DNA from: Chrysomallon squamiferum | Lineage: Eukaryota; Mollusca; Gastropoda; Neomphalida; Peltospiridae | NCBI GenBank assembly: GCA_012295275.1 | Contig: CM022677.1 | Span: forward strand, 12,267,723 to 12,331,722 | Direction: 5' to 3' | Length of the DNA: 64,000 bases | Shown: piece by piece, positions 26,582 through 37,929 of the stretch | Layout: each line of letters starts with the position of its first letter | Position numbering within the stretch: the stretch's first letter is position 1 | Translations under genes and position numbers: made by a program | The notes under the pieces: model-generated | What the model saw: the letters and a program-made list of their open reading frames with translations, nothing else | Told to the model about the DNA's origin: nothing | Database searches by the model: none

Positions 26582-26854
26582 CTGCTGCTCAACTTCCAGG
26601 CTTTTGTCTTTGCCACTGTCACACACAGCCATCACAGTCTTCTGACAAGTTTTAATGTTTTTCTTGGCTGGTTTTAGCATGTTCAAGTTTTTTCTCCCTG
26701 ATATTTGATGTTGAGATTGGTGACCTGGTGTAAGACTCTCCAACTTAAGAATTGTTGTCGTGGTCGGCTTCAATGTCCAGGTCACCAAAATTAAGCTCTT
26801 CATCAGCAGAACTTTGAACAATTCTGAGTCAGAGTCACATTGGTGGTGCACTGC
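26582..26854 (-). pseudogene. Frame-broken exon-like segment, possibly CAMSAP central region
   Basis: 273 nt between an AACTAG acceptor and a GTGACT donor. One frame is open over all 91 codons. However, the neighbouring frame reads SADEELNFGDLDIEADHDNN then a stop, then SPISTSNIREKKLEHAKTSQ, which is far more protein-like than the first half of the open frame. A frame switch is therefore likely. Same strand and order as the CAMSAP CH remnants at 27.7-28.7 kb. Confidence 0.4.
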
Positions 26855-27738
26855 CTAGTTTGAGGAATTAAATAAATAAATAAATAAAATATTGTAAAAA
26901 AAATAAAATAAATAAAATACATTTATTGCAAGACTACATGCTACTTTTATTGCCATCATTACTATAACTAAAATTTACTTTTATTCCTTGTTCAACTAGG
27001 GTTACTGTTATTAAAATAATACTCCTATTACTAAAATTACGATCAATTAATAATAAAAGTGATATTTGTACTCTCTTCACTATTAGTCCTATGCCTGTAT
27101 TTCTTTATACTAATATTATTATAATTACTACAACAATTATGACTACTGTTACTACTACTATCACTGCTGTTACATTACTCTTCTTGTTTATCATAACAAT
27201 TTCTCTAAAAACAACTACTATTAGTACTGCTACTACTACTACTACCACCACTACAACCTGTAATTTGAGTACAAACAGTTTATTTTAATCACCATGAGTC
27301 TCACAAGACACATTACTGTTACAAAGCTATGGAGACAACATCATCAGTTAAAACATCACCAAGATCAATTCTATATTACTACAACAAGTAGTATTATTAT
27401 TGCTGTAACACTACATTATTACAACAATATCAGTGACTAATACTATTACTATAGCAACAACCTCTATAGATGCTCCTGTTCTGCCATATTCTTTGATGAC
27501 ATTTCCACCCTGTGGCAGGCTCACAGAATTAGCTCTTCTTTTATTTATTTACCTTTGTAGTTATATATGCATCTCTGAGAGAGAGAGAGAGAGAGAGAGA
27601 GAACAAAAGATTTACATCCATGTCATATTCAAAACCAAAAATGAAAACCAGACCTAATATTATATGAATTATGTTGTTTAGCTAGTTATTAAGATTCATA
27701 TATTTTAAAATTACCACCTGATTCATTATTTTACTTAC

Positions 27739-28004
27739 AAAAATTGTGTTATTAAACCAGCCACGAAAATTGAGAGACTGTGGTCAACATAAATATAAAC
27801 AGCTACAGTAAATCCATCTCCAGTGTATTTTAGTGTGTCTGTCATCACAAGAACAGTGACACTGTGTGAAGGCTGGCAGTTCCATCTGGTAACAGGAAAG
27901 TCAAATATTTTAAAATAATCATAAAATATGATGCTTCTTTTTCTTTTAATGAGGTTTATATGAAAGGAAGTGTGGTGTGTATGTGATGAGTGTGTGTGTG
28001 TGTG

Positions 28005-28095
<91 letters not shown>

Positions 28096-28695
28096 ATGCA
28101 GTTATTATACAAGATTCTAATGTATGTTACAAACTCAAATTCACTGTTCAGTTTTTGTTCTCTCTTTTCCAGTCGCAGCAGTACAAACTTTATCCTCAGT
28201 GCTGGACAGCATCTTCTACTGAAACAACTTCACTAGCCAACATCAGAACATCAGTTAGAGCTGTATGAGCATTCTGAAAAAAAAAAAAAAAAATAAAATA
28301 ATAAAAATAATAAATGTTATAAATAAATAACTAATGTTTCTGTTAATATTAAAATTTAAATTTTACTGGTACCAGTTACTGGATTATTCAGACACAAACA
28401 GGTGTGGGATTTTTTGATATATTTTGTATAATCATTATAATGATAATGATGGTAATATTAATAATTTAAATAATTAAAAAAAAAGAAAGAAAATAAATGA
28501 TTATCATTATGCTATTATTTTACAATCACTAAAGAGATGTTACTATAAAACTTATTTTACTTGCTGAGAAATAAAACTAAGATAAAAAACTTACAACTTG
28601 GAACTGTGCAGTCTGCAGTTTCTATCCAGCTTGTTCATCCTTCTCATTAACGCAAATTCCCTTTCTAGACAGCAACTGAACAATACTGCCATGAC
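27739..28695 (-). pseudogene. CAMSAP/Patronin pseudogene, spacer copy (CH region)
   Basis: Third CAMSAP copy. Segment 28595-28695 reads GHGSIVQLLSRKGICVNEKD then EQAG and a stop; it matches the family's N-terminal GH-x4-Q-x5-KG-x-x-V stretch and keeps 21 nt lost in both arms. Segment 28144-28260 reads ALTDVLMLASEVVSVEDAV, then after an internal deletion and frame change STEDKVCTAATGKE, joining what are two exons in the right arm. Segment 27739-27895 starts DGTASLHTVSLF with stops, and in other frames has TLEMDLL and DHSLSIFVAGLI, resembling the end of the CH domain. Intron sequence before the second segment is shared with the arms (CAGTAACTG-TACCAGTA). Stops and shifts make it non-functional as assembled. 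It belongs to the same gene family as the arm pseudogenes but is more diverged. Confidence 0.75.
28009..28094. repeat. (GA)n microsatellite inside pseudogene intron
   Basis: About 86 bp of GA preceded by a TG-rich stretch (27970-28008). Confidence 0.97.
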
Positions 28696-28775
28696 CTACA
28701 TAAAATGATACTTTATTATTATTTTTTTTTATGATAAATGGTATTTTTTGGCAATATGATCATTCATGCAATATT

Positions 28776-28806
<31 letters not shown>

Positions 28807-28877
28807 AACCATCCAAAAACATACCCTGCCACTGTTGAGAGGTTTCTGAAAACATTCTAACACAGGCCTGACATTAC

Positions 28878-29010
28878 CTGACACCAGCCTGTTCCTTGGA
28901 TGATGTTTCATAAGTCTCTTGTATCCCTTCTCTGGAAAATGGCCTGCATTTGTGTGTTGCTGATGCAGGGTCTCTGCATTTCATGATGCGCTGGCATTGA
29001 CGAGAACAGC
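28878..29010 (-). pseudogene. Unassigned exon-like segment
   Basis: 133 nt between a TTTTGTTAG acceptor and a GTAATG donor. One frame ends GHFPEKGYKRLMKHHPRNRL and looks coding but has a stop upstream. Another frame carries CSRQCQRIMKCRDP. Basic, family not recognised. Two competing frames suggest an indel. Confidence 0.3.
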
Positions 29011-29095
29011 CTAACAAAACAAATCAGGAAAATATTTTTATAAAACTTAGGGAACCACTAAGCTGTCACTGGTGGGTTGATATATTTTTTTTAAA

Positions 29096-29319
29096 TCAGT
29101 TTTTGATTTGTTTAGCAGCTCTGTGCACCAAGGTTGTTTTACCACCTACACTTCTGTTCACTGGTTTTGCCTTGTGATTCAACTTGAGCCTTTTGGCTTT
29201 TTGTTCAATCTCCAGCTTAGCTTGTACAAGTTTTTTCTTATACCTGGCAACACCAGTTTTAGTGTAAACAATACTCTTGTCTACAGGAGTTCTGTGAATG
29301 CCATCACGATGGAATTAGT
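29096..29319 (-). pseudogene. Unassigned basic exon-like segment
   Basis: Open for about 71 codons. It starts at HRDGIHRTPVDKSIVYTKTG, passes through a Lys-rich helix (RYKKKLVQAKLEIEQKAKRL), and ends at a TGA at 29096-29098. An in-frame TAA lies right at the possible ATAG acceptor, so it cannot be a clean internal exon as assembled. Composition is clearly coding-like compared with its AT-rich surroundings. It is not part of any CAMSAP region that I know, so it may belong to a different minus-strand gene that begins at 29.9 kb. Confidence 0.4.
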
Positions 29320-29629
29320 CTATTTAAAAAAATAAATAATAATAATAAGAATAATAATAAGAATAAGAATAAGAATAATACAAATTTAAAATTCTCAGTG
29401 AGTTGTTGTATGGTGTTTTCTTTTAAAATAAATTTAATTACTGGCCACCCAAAATTTGCCCGATAGGCTGATACATCATTTAGTAATTGGTAAAACAAAA
29501 TTAAAGACTAAACATGATTTCTTCTTTATATGACGTTGTTCACATTAGTACAAACACTTGTGAATTTTATTAATAATCGAGAGTCGTTATGTGAAAAAAT
29601 AAATAATAATAATAATAAAAAAACTAAAA

Positions 29630-29662
<33 letters not shown>

Positions 29663-29775
29663 ATTGTTCCCGATTAAGATGGCTGCCATCATGCGGCTAT
29701 GACTTTTAAATTATAAATAAATAAAACCAAAAAAAATCCAAACATATTAACAACAATAATAATAAATAGTAATAC

Positions 29776-29887
29776 CTGTCTCCTGCAATGTTTTAAGAAA
29801 CTTCTTTGTTGGATGATAAAGCGATTACACCAATTCTGAATAAAATTCTTCAAACGTCGAAGTAAATCCGTAAAGACCGGCAATCAT
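29776..29887 (-). pseudogene. Possible first coding exon, broken by one stop
   Basis: ATG at 29885-29887 reads MIAGLYGFTSTFEEFYSELV, a TAA, then SLYHPTKKFLKTLQET, and ends at a GTATTA donor in phase 1. An alternative ATG at 29892-29894 in another frame (MRDDCRSLRIYFDV) stops sooner. The inverted copy at 63675-63789 keeps the second ATG open to the same donor. Family not recognised. Confidence 0.4.
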
Positions 29888-29915
29888 CCCGCATTTTTCC
29901 GAAACTAATACAGTG

Positions 29916-29952
<37 letters not shown>

Positions 29953-30275
29953 TAAATAATAAAAGGAACATAATAACCTTACTAATTATAAATCGAAATG
30001 TTTTTTTTTATTATTATTATTGTTAGTTTTTTAATTCTTTTTTAGTCTTATTATTAGCCAATCGTAAATCCGTAAACACCGGCAATCATCACGCATTTTT
30101 CTGCATCTACTATACTAAAAACAAGAAAGAACAAAAAGTTCAAAACAAATAACAAATAAAGGAACATAATAATCTTTATTAACATATACGTACTAATTAT
30201 AAATCGATATGGTTCATTTTACAAATAAACGGTGTTGTTATTTTTTTCACCCTAATTTTTCTTTCTTCTTCTTAA
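29863..30275. repeat. Tandem duplication of about 203 bp
   Basis: TAAATCCGTAAAGACCGGCA at 29862 recurs as TAAATCCGTAAACACCGGCA at 30065. It is followed in both by CATTTTTC and, later, AGGAACATAATAA, then CTAATTATAAATCGA. The ATG region of the 29.8-kb exon is thereby duplicated upstream of itself. Confidence 0.8.
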
Positions 30276-30385
30276 TTTATGTTAATGCACCAAATAAAAT
30301 CACAAAACAATGAAACTCGCATAAGTTGCTAATTATTGTCCAGGAATTTACCAAGGTTTGATATAGGTCTTAAAACATTGTCAAA

Positions 30386-30596
30386 AAAAACAACCAAAAA
30401 AAACTTACGACTATGACAACTCACAGATATTGGAAATAATCATTTTCCTTTGTTTTATATGCATTGCAGTTTAAACTGTGTAGTCTGTGTAAGATATCGC
30501 ATATATTAAAACTGTGTATGCGTTAAAACAACAAATAATCCTATCAAACAATTCATAATAGCACTACATTTCAAGTTTATTTCTCTTAAAACAAAA

Positions 30597-30642
<46 letters not shown>

Positions 30643-31027
30643 TCAGTGTCAGTAACAGAGCAGAAACTAATCAAATGAAGGGTATATTCATGTTTTCGTG
30701 TGTATATGAAAGTAAATATGTTTTAGTATATTTCTGAAATTTCAATAGTAGTGTGTTAACCTTTCTTTTGATTATTAATATTAGTGTGTGTGTTTAAAAC
30801 TGTATTAAGGAGTGTTTAATGTGAATCAAGTGAAAAGTGACACAACGTAATAAAATAATGAGTCAAGACAAATACATTTATATTAAATGTCTAAGTACAT
30901 GAAGATTAACAACGATAGAATATTTTATTACAGAATGTATCTATTTTGTTAGCGTCTGCAAAGATTAAAAACTTCTAAACAAGGGTAAATAAATAAATAA
31001 TAATAACAACAATAAAATAATAAAAAC

Positions 31028-31065
<38 letters not shown>

Positions 31066-32573
31066 TACCTAAACTAACATTTATTTGTTATAAATACAAC
31101 AGGAAAGTAAAAAAGATAGGTACTTAAGTAAGAAAAAAGAGAGTTCCGTGTGGCTGACTCAGGTTTGGATTTAATGTGCTTGTCGCCCATAGGCTAAAGA
31201 AATTTTATCGCCCCCTCCTCAAGGCTCAAGTCACCTCACCCTTTCCACTTAGTTTATATAATATGAATAGTTATGACTTATGATCTAGTTGAAAGCAAAA
31301 ACATGGTTTTATATTTACATAATGATTTATTTATAAATCAAATGTAAAAATACGAATGTATGTAACATAAACTGCCGCCCTAGGCACTAGCCTGGAAAGC
31401 CTGTATGGGAAATCCGGCTCTGGGCTGACTAGACTGAATTCGACTGCTTATATTAATGTTGAGAAAACTGATATATTTGATTAGTTTTATTCAACAAAGC
31501 AGTGAAATAGAAAACAAATCTTTGTAAAAAAAAAAAATGGTACAAGTAAATTGGAAGACTGCCATTGGTACCAAAAACAAATAAACACACCCCACCTTTA
31601 CACACAGGTATCTGCATTGTCACGAGAGTTAGTAGGAATTAGTCTCACTTTCACTTGTATTGTGATCAATATTTCCTAATTTTCGTTGCTTGTAAAACAA
31701 TGAAATTCTTTTGATAAAAATTATTAAAATAAGCTATTATTTTCTTCAAAACGATTGAGCTTTTCAGCCATTGATCTCAATGTGAAAATGACGAAACTAT
31801 TTGCGACGAAACATTTTCAGTGACGTAGAAAGATCGGCGCTAAATATAAATATGTCGACTAAACAGACATATCTCAGATCTATCTTGAGAAAAGATCAAT
31901 CCCAACGTTAGGCCTATAATTTCCATAACTATCTGTAACTACCGTCAATGTTTTGTTCACACTCACGTATAGTCGTCATACACGGAGTCAGTTTTAAGCC
32001 AAGATATAAGTACATATTTCATGGTCATAATCAGTTTAATGTGAAAAAGTAGTACCTCAAATAGTTTGTTTTAAAAGACAACTCTAGCCTGTTATTAAAG
32101 AAGCTATCCAAGACAATTTAGAAATGTAATAGTTCTGAAATTATCCGCATTATTTTTAATCAACCTTAGAAAAAAAAATGGGAAATAATGAATGCACAAT
32201 TCCACATACACACACACACACGCACACACACATATTCATGTATGTTATTGTTTTGATGTTTTTATGCATATATTTAGAATTAGAAAACGCGTTTGCTTTT
32301 AATTTTATTTTAAAAAGTAATCATTTACTAATTTCATTCAATTTATTTAATCTGTATAACAGAGCTAGTTCTCTGCTGTTTTTACTAAACATATATTCAT
32401 CTACATACAAAAAAAAAAAAAAAAAAAAACAGAAACATTCGGGATTGTACAGAAATACACTCCTAGAACAATACATTTATAAATATATTTAAAACATTTC
32501 AAAAAACATTTACATAGTATCCCTTTTCTTCTGTATCTATAAATAAAGTTAACAGCTTAAAAAACACTACCCG

Positions 32574-32606
<33 letters not shown>

Positions 32607-32696
32607 GGTTTCATCAATCTGTCTATATTTATAATCTGTATGTATACATACATTAATATATGCATAATACAACATACATACATATATACATACATG

Positions 32697-32739
<43 letters not shown>

Positions 32740-34600
32740 CATACATATATATATACAGATATATGTAATATATGTACACAAACACAAACACACATACATA
32801 CATATGCATACACACACACTAACACACACAGAGACACACACACACACATCGTTATTCATTAACAATTGTTTTGAGGCTGAGGGAGAGATACCGCACTGGC
32901 TTCTTACCGTTTCTAGTACAATGTTATTTATCTTTTAGCATTTCTTTTTTCTCTTATTTATTTATTTATTGACAGTTTGTCCACAAAAAGTTTGTTTCGT
33001 TGTGTTCTGTAATATTATTAAAACAGGTTATAATAACAATGCTATTGTCACAGATAGCGATCGCGTTGTATTATTATAAAAATTACCATTTACCTTTTCT
33101 TTTAATCGTATTTTGTTTTGTTGCGAAGTCGATTTCTTCTGCTGTAGCAACAGATACGATTTCGTTGAATCTAACTTTTTTTTATATTTTCGATCATATT
33201 TTGTATACAGAAGAATGTATACCGCCAAGTATAACAATGTATATATACATTTTTTTTTTCTATGAAAGATTTCGCATCATTGAATGACGTTGTATGGAAT
33301 GCTCTGTTACAGTTGTCTCCCTTCACAAAAGTTATAATTCTTTAGTAATACAAAGTAATTCTAATTTTAATAATGCTTGTGAAACAAATAAAAATTGTTT
33401 AATAAACCTCAAACTGTTGATGTATTTCAGATTAATAAAATTATTTCTGGAAGTAAATAAAACGTCAGTTCAAATTTGATAATTTTAACTCAGGGAATTT
33501 TAGCAGATTTTGGATGTGTCATTAAAAAAAAAGAATGAAAAAAATACTGACATTTTTTCTGGATCACATGATGTGCCTCAGTCTGAATGACAAGACTATT
33601 AAAGAATCCACTGTTATCATTAAATATATTCTGTGGATTAAGCTAATAATATCTAACACTATTTAAGCAGTGTTGACATGTAAAAATTATCAAAGTTAAT
33701 AAATTGTCTTTAAAAAACTCTACGTTACTTTTGCTCATTTCACTAACAACAGTACGTTATTTTTTTATAACAAATAATGATTCAGCTATTTCTAATACAG
33801 CAGGAATTGAACAGTTAGTTAACTGAGTCAAACCCTGAAACTCCAATACAGAAATTATAGCTCGACCAACTCATTTATCATTATTATTTCTATGACCGTT
33901 GCTGTTGTTGTTACGAGAGGCTGAGAAATACAGTTAAGGTTATAACCGTCTCATTAGTTTAAAGTGTGTATACAACAACAACAATAAAATTCTTTGCAAG
34001 TTATTATTTTGTTGTTTTGGGGAGACTGTCACGGGTCGTAAGAAAACAACAGTGACTAAATATTTTAGACTTCTGTTTTATCCTCTGGCGTCGTGTTATG
34101 ATGGCGAAGTGATTCTGTTTGATTTTGTATTTTATATTTTAATTAATTAATTTATTTAATAGTAGTTGTTGTTCTAGCAGTACAATAAGAAGTTTTATTA
34201 TGATTACAGTCGAAACTATAGAAAACTGGAGAATCAGTGTTTTTGTTGTTGTTTTTTTCGGATATATATTCTACAAACGGTAGAATGATAAAATTAATTA
34301 GTTAATTAATTAATGATTTTTTAAATAAAAAGAAAACGACAAACATTTCCTAAAAAAAAAAAAAAAAAAAAAGAAAAACAACAACCACAATAATAAATAT
34401 AAAACAATAACAATAAAACTAAATTTACATAATAAATGTGACACTTCAGTTCACAACTGGATTGGTGTGAAAAACATGTACTCTTAAAAAAAGTAGGGAA
34501 CTTTAATAAGAAATTACAATTGCTAAAATTGTTACCCGCGGAGAATGGTTTTGTGATAATAGCGAATTTTATGTATTCCTCCTTCCAAGTCAAGTTGAAA
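30386..34600. other. Gene-poor spacer with microsatellites
   Basis: Apart from the 31.16-kb element it holds (GT)n at 30598-30639, (AC)n at 31029-31063, (AC)n at 32575-32600, (TA)n at 32698-32740 and poly-A runs at 32408-32430. Open frames at 33000-33480 are short and lack domain signatures. I see no gene. Confidence 0.5.
31160..31422. mobile_element. Short non-autonomous hAT-like element (MITE)
   Basis: 263 bp flanked by identical 8-bp direct repeats GGCTGACT (31152-31159 and 31423-31430), the target-site duplication size typical of hAT transposons. The ends are imperfect inverted repeats: CAGGTTTGGATTTA at the left, and CAGAGCCGGATTTC when the right end is reverse-complemented. Internal CCGCCCTAGGCACTAGCCTG and CGCCCATAGGC blocks are also a rough inverted pair. 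No open frame. Confidence 0.82.
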
Positions 34601-34651
34601 AAAGCTAAAACTTACCCTCGCTCAAGAACGATCTCGCGACCTACAGAAAAA

Positions 34652-34785
34652 AAGGCTGTCTATATTACATGTGCCCGATTGGTCCTGTGATGTAACACTG
34701 TCTATATTACATGAAACAGACTGGTCAGATGATGTATCGTTATCCATGTTACATATAACAGACTGGCTTGTAACAAACAAGATAA
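34652..34785. repeat. Short tandem repeat, three units of about 43 bp
   Basis: CTGTCTATATTACATG at 34656 and 34699, then a degenerate third unit from 34742. Each has a GACTGG/GATTGG-...-GATGTA core. The function is unknown. Confidence 0.65.
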
Positions 34786-35904
34786 TGGAAAAGATCAACT
34801 TCAGAAAACTGTGACAAAGAAATGAAACAACTGGAGTGTGTACTTGATCGACTGGAGAACGTGATCTCTTGTTGACGGAATGATTATACTGGAATTAATG
34901 ATGGAAGTGAAATGAGTAACTATGAATTCATTGACTGATCTGTCTTGAGAACACATTTTTATACAAACAAAGGGCCATAACTCTGAAAAGCTTATAATTA
35001 TTATGACTAAAAATAGTTGAGATTCAGTATTAATTAATGGAAACTTCAGTTCCTGACACAAATGAAGTCCAGTTTTAATTTTTTGTTCAGCTTATAAAAA
35101 ATGTTAAATACATTATAAAACATGTTGAAAGTTAAATATTGCCGGGAAAAAAAAGAAAGAAATTATTTTAGTAAAGTTTTCACTGTGGGTTAAAGTTAGC
35201 TGATTTAAATATACATTTATTTTTTCTTTAGTTTATTTGGAAACATTGTTAAGGTTAGGTGAGTGATAGGAAATGATTTGGTTAAATTTATTTCAAAACA
35301 TCCTTAATTTTATCACACTGTTACGAGTAAGGTTTATGCCCAGAATTAGCTTAAATAGCTGAAAAAGCTGCAAGACCTGGAAAATGACACGAGGAGTTTC
35401 AGAAGTATGGTTAGCATTTTGGTTAGGTTTTGGTTAGGTTTAGGTTAGTCCAACTTTTGTGCAGATTTAAATGTCAGTTAACCTGAAGCGTGTCTTCATT
35501 CAGTACAAACTGACAATTTATAGCTTTTTGGTAAAAGTAAATCAGTTCTGAAAGAGAAGGTCGTTTTAACGAAAACCTTCGAAATATTTTTTTTTTAAAT
35601 GTTTTATTTTATATGTAAATATATATTTGATAAATTGGCTTTAAAAAAACAAACAAACAAATAATAAATAAATAAATAAATAAATAAATAAATTAAAAGA
35701 AAAACAGACAATACGTATGTTGTAATATGATTTGTTAAGCTGTATCAGGTGAAATAATATCGCGTTCTGAAACTAATATCTTTCTACCTCTAATAAAAGT
35801 CAACTATAAATACTACTGCTTCGTACAAACAACAACACATAGTAACTGATATCTCAAAAACGGATTAGCTACTAAACTGGATACCTCAGTGATATCTGTG
35901 AACT
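34786..35904. other. Nothing recognised
   Basis: Contains a few GGTTAGG-type motifs at 35250-35460, too sparse to call a repeat array, and (TAAA)n at 35660-35700. Confidence 0.45.
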
Positions 35905-36060
35905 CGTCTTTTAAATCCCAAAGTTACAAATCATGTTTCGTCTTTTCTTCTCTATGAACGCTCGAGTTAGTTGGAGCAAGGGACTGGTCCACAATAATCA
36001 CAGAGGAGGGGAACAGGGCCGGTACTGAGGTTTCAGAATTTTTAGGATGAGGAATAAAAC
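35905..36060 (+). repeat. Dispersed repeat family, copy 2
   Basis: Shares TTTTAAATCC, TCATGTTTCGTCTT, CTCGAGTTAGTT and AGAGGAGGG-ACAGGGCC with 37480-37640 and more weakly with 10808-10940. The GTTCGAGTTAG motif of the 37-kb copy faintly resembles a tRNA B box, but no matching A box is convincing. Confidence 0.7.
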
Positions 36061-36227
36061 CGTATATTATTGTTTCATTTTGTTTTATTTTGTTTGTTTG
36101 TTCGTTTGTTTATTTATTTATTTAGTTAGTTTTTTTAAATTTATTTTGTGTTTATTTATTTTGTTTTTTTATATTTTCAAACTGATTTCAGTTTTCTAAC
36201 ACATCATAACCTACAAGTAGAGAGATA

Positions 36228-36413
36228 TGCTAAAAGTAAATATCGTGACGTCATATTTCTAAAATAGGTTACAATATAAATCACTTTCACACTCACAGAA
36301 CACACACATATGCGTTTTAATGCTAAAAGTAAATATCGTGACGTCATATTTCTAAAATAGGTTACAATATAAATCACTTTCACACTCACAGAACACACAC
36401 ATATGCGTTTTAA
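36228..36413. repeat. 93-bp perfect tandem repeat with TGACGTCA sites
   Basis: Two essentially identical units, each with one palindromic TGACGTCA (36246-36253 and 36339-36346), the consensus cAMP response element recognised by CREB/ATF bZIP proteins. A third, diverged unit with the same site lies at 36978-37070 (TGACGTCA at 36999-37006). Neighbouring genes are far away, so regulatory use is speculative. Confidence 0.8.
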
Positions 36414-36833
36414 CGTAACAAGAACAGTAACAGCAACTTCGATATATATATATTTGACGATCGTTCTTTTGTTGTTTTATTTAATTGCATTCACATTTTA
36501 TTTGATTCTGATTATTTATTTGTACTGTTACTTACATACTGCTCATACATGATTAATTACAGTTATTCTTAGCAAGTAATAGAAGTAGTTGTCGTTGAAG
36601 TAGTAGTAATAACTAATACATATATTAGCAAATAGTATTTATAGCTTTGTTTTATTATTAGTAGTAATAGTAGTACTAGTAGCAGTAGTAGTAATAGTAG
36701 TAATAATAATAATAATAATAATAACAATTGCAATAAAAAGTAATAGGAATTATAGCCATAGTTGTTTTAGTACTACTACTACTACAACTCCTAGGACTAT
36801 TACTACTAAACTATAATTATTACCTCTATATGC

Positions 36834-36881
<48 letters not shown>

Positions 36882-37089
36882 TTCATTCATTACTATATCT
36901 TCATTTCCATATTGTTTCGTTGTTTGCTCTTATGAATGAGACAGGATAAACCTGTAAGTAGAGAGATATGATGTTTGCAGAGCTAAAAGTAAATATTGTG
37001 ACGTCATCTCTCTAAAAATATTACAATATAAATCAGTTACACACACACACACAAGTGCATTTTAACGTAACAAGAGAAGTAACATCAAC

Positions 37090-37134
<45 letters not shown>

Positions 37135-37479
37135 CGAGCTCGTATCTCAATTTGCTCGTATATCAAACCAATTTTCCAAACTGAAATTAAATGAAATACC
37201 ATTAATTTGTTCCAGACCCCCCAAAAGCCTTTATCGTCTCCTTCAGCTTCTGAAACTCGCTCATATCTTGGATTTTATATATATATAAAACGTGTCTCTT
37301 TCTTTCACACGTGCAAACAACGAAACAAATGTAAAGAAAGACATAGAAATGAATAAATAAATAAATAAATACAGAAGTAAAATCAAGAGAACTTGTAGGT
37401 TAACGAAAACAAAAGGAATACCCTAGATACGAAAAACGTGACTACAAATTAAATTTGATACGTCACTGGATATCTTAGA
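36414..37479. other. No gene; simple repeats and one diverged 93-bp unit
   Basis: Holds (TAG)/(TAA)n-rich DNA near 36655-36725, (TTTA)n at 36835-36885, the third TGACGTCA unit (36978-37070) and (TA)n at 37094-37130. The open frame over the TA run is an artefact. Confidence 0.55.
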
Positions 37480-37640
37480 CACGTGTTTTAAATCCAGGTG
37501 TTAGAGATTATGTTTCGTATTTTGTTTACTGTGCACGTTCGAGTTAGTTTAAACAAGGGACTGATTCACATAATCTAAGAGGAGGGTGACAGGGCCAGTA
37601 AAGAGATTTCTAAAAATTAATGGTGAGAAATAAAATTGAG
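37480..37640 (+). repeat. Dispersed repeat family, copy 3
   Basis: TTTTAAATCCAGGTGTTAGA, then ATGTTTCGTATT, GTGCACGTTCGAGTTAG, CAAGGGACTG and GAGGAGGGTGACAGGGCC. Closest to copy 2. Copies 2 and 3 each sit beside a TGACGTCA-bearing unit. Confidence 0.7.
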
Positions 37641-37843
37641 AAAGACAGTTGAACAAACAGACAAATAGACAGAGATCTAACAGCAACACAGAAAACATTA
37701 TAATGTTAAATGTTTCACCATTTACTTGTTATTTAATTCTATTTATTTCAATAATATTGCAAACGTTTTTGTTTGTTTGTTTGTGTAATTAGAAAAAATA
37801 TATATTCTTTGGTGTGCAGTGTTTCGTTTTTTTCTCCGTTTTC

Positions 37844-37845
<2 letters not shown>

Positions 37846-37927
<82 letters not shown>
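37846..37927. repeat. (GA)n microsatellite, about 82 bp
   Basis: Pure GA run in the spacer. Confidence 0.97.

Positions 37928-37929
<2 letters not shown>

Larger units (their letters stand above)
29515..30385. repeat. Inverted copy of the window's right end (63340-64000)
   Basis: Reverse-complement matches: GACGTTGTT-CACATTAGTA (29533) with 63950-63990, the exon at 29776-29894 with 63675-63789, and TTGTCCAGGAATTTACCAAG (30338) with 63388-63405. Poly-A (29919-29950) and (TAAA)n (29625-29660) tracts differ in length between copies. This is independent of the main arms. Confidence 0.85.

Noticed and set aside
32499-32938. Several overlapping frames around an AC/TA-rich stretch
   Set aside because: All are Cys/Val/Tyr/Ile dipeptide readings of microsatellite DNA on both strands.
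35250-35460. Possible second telomere-like tract (GGTTAGG motifs)
   Set aside because: Only a handful of motifs in 200 bp, not clearly above chance for this composition.
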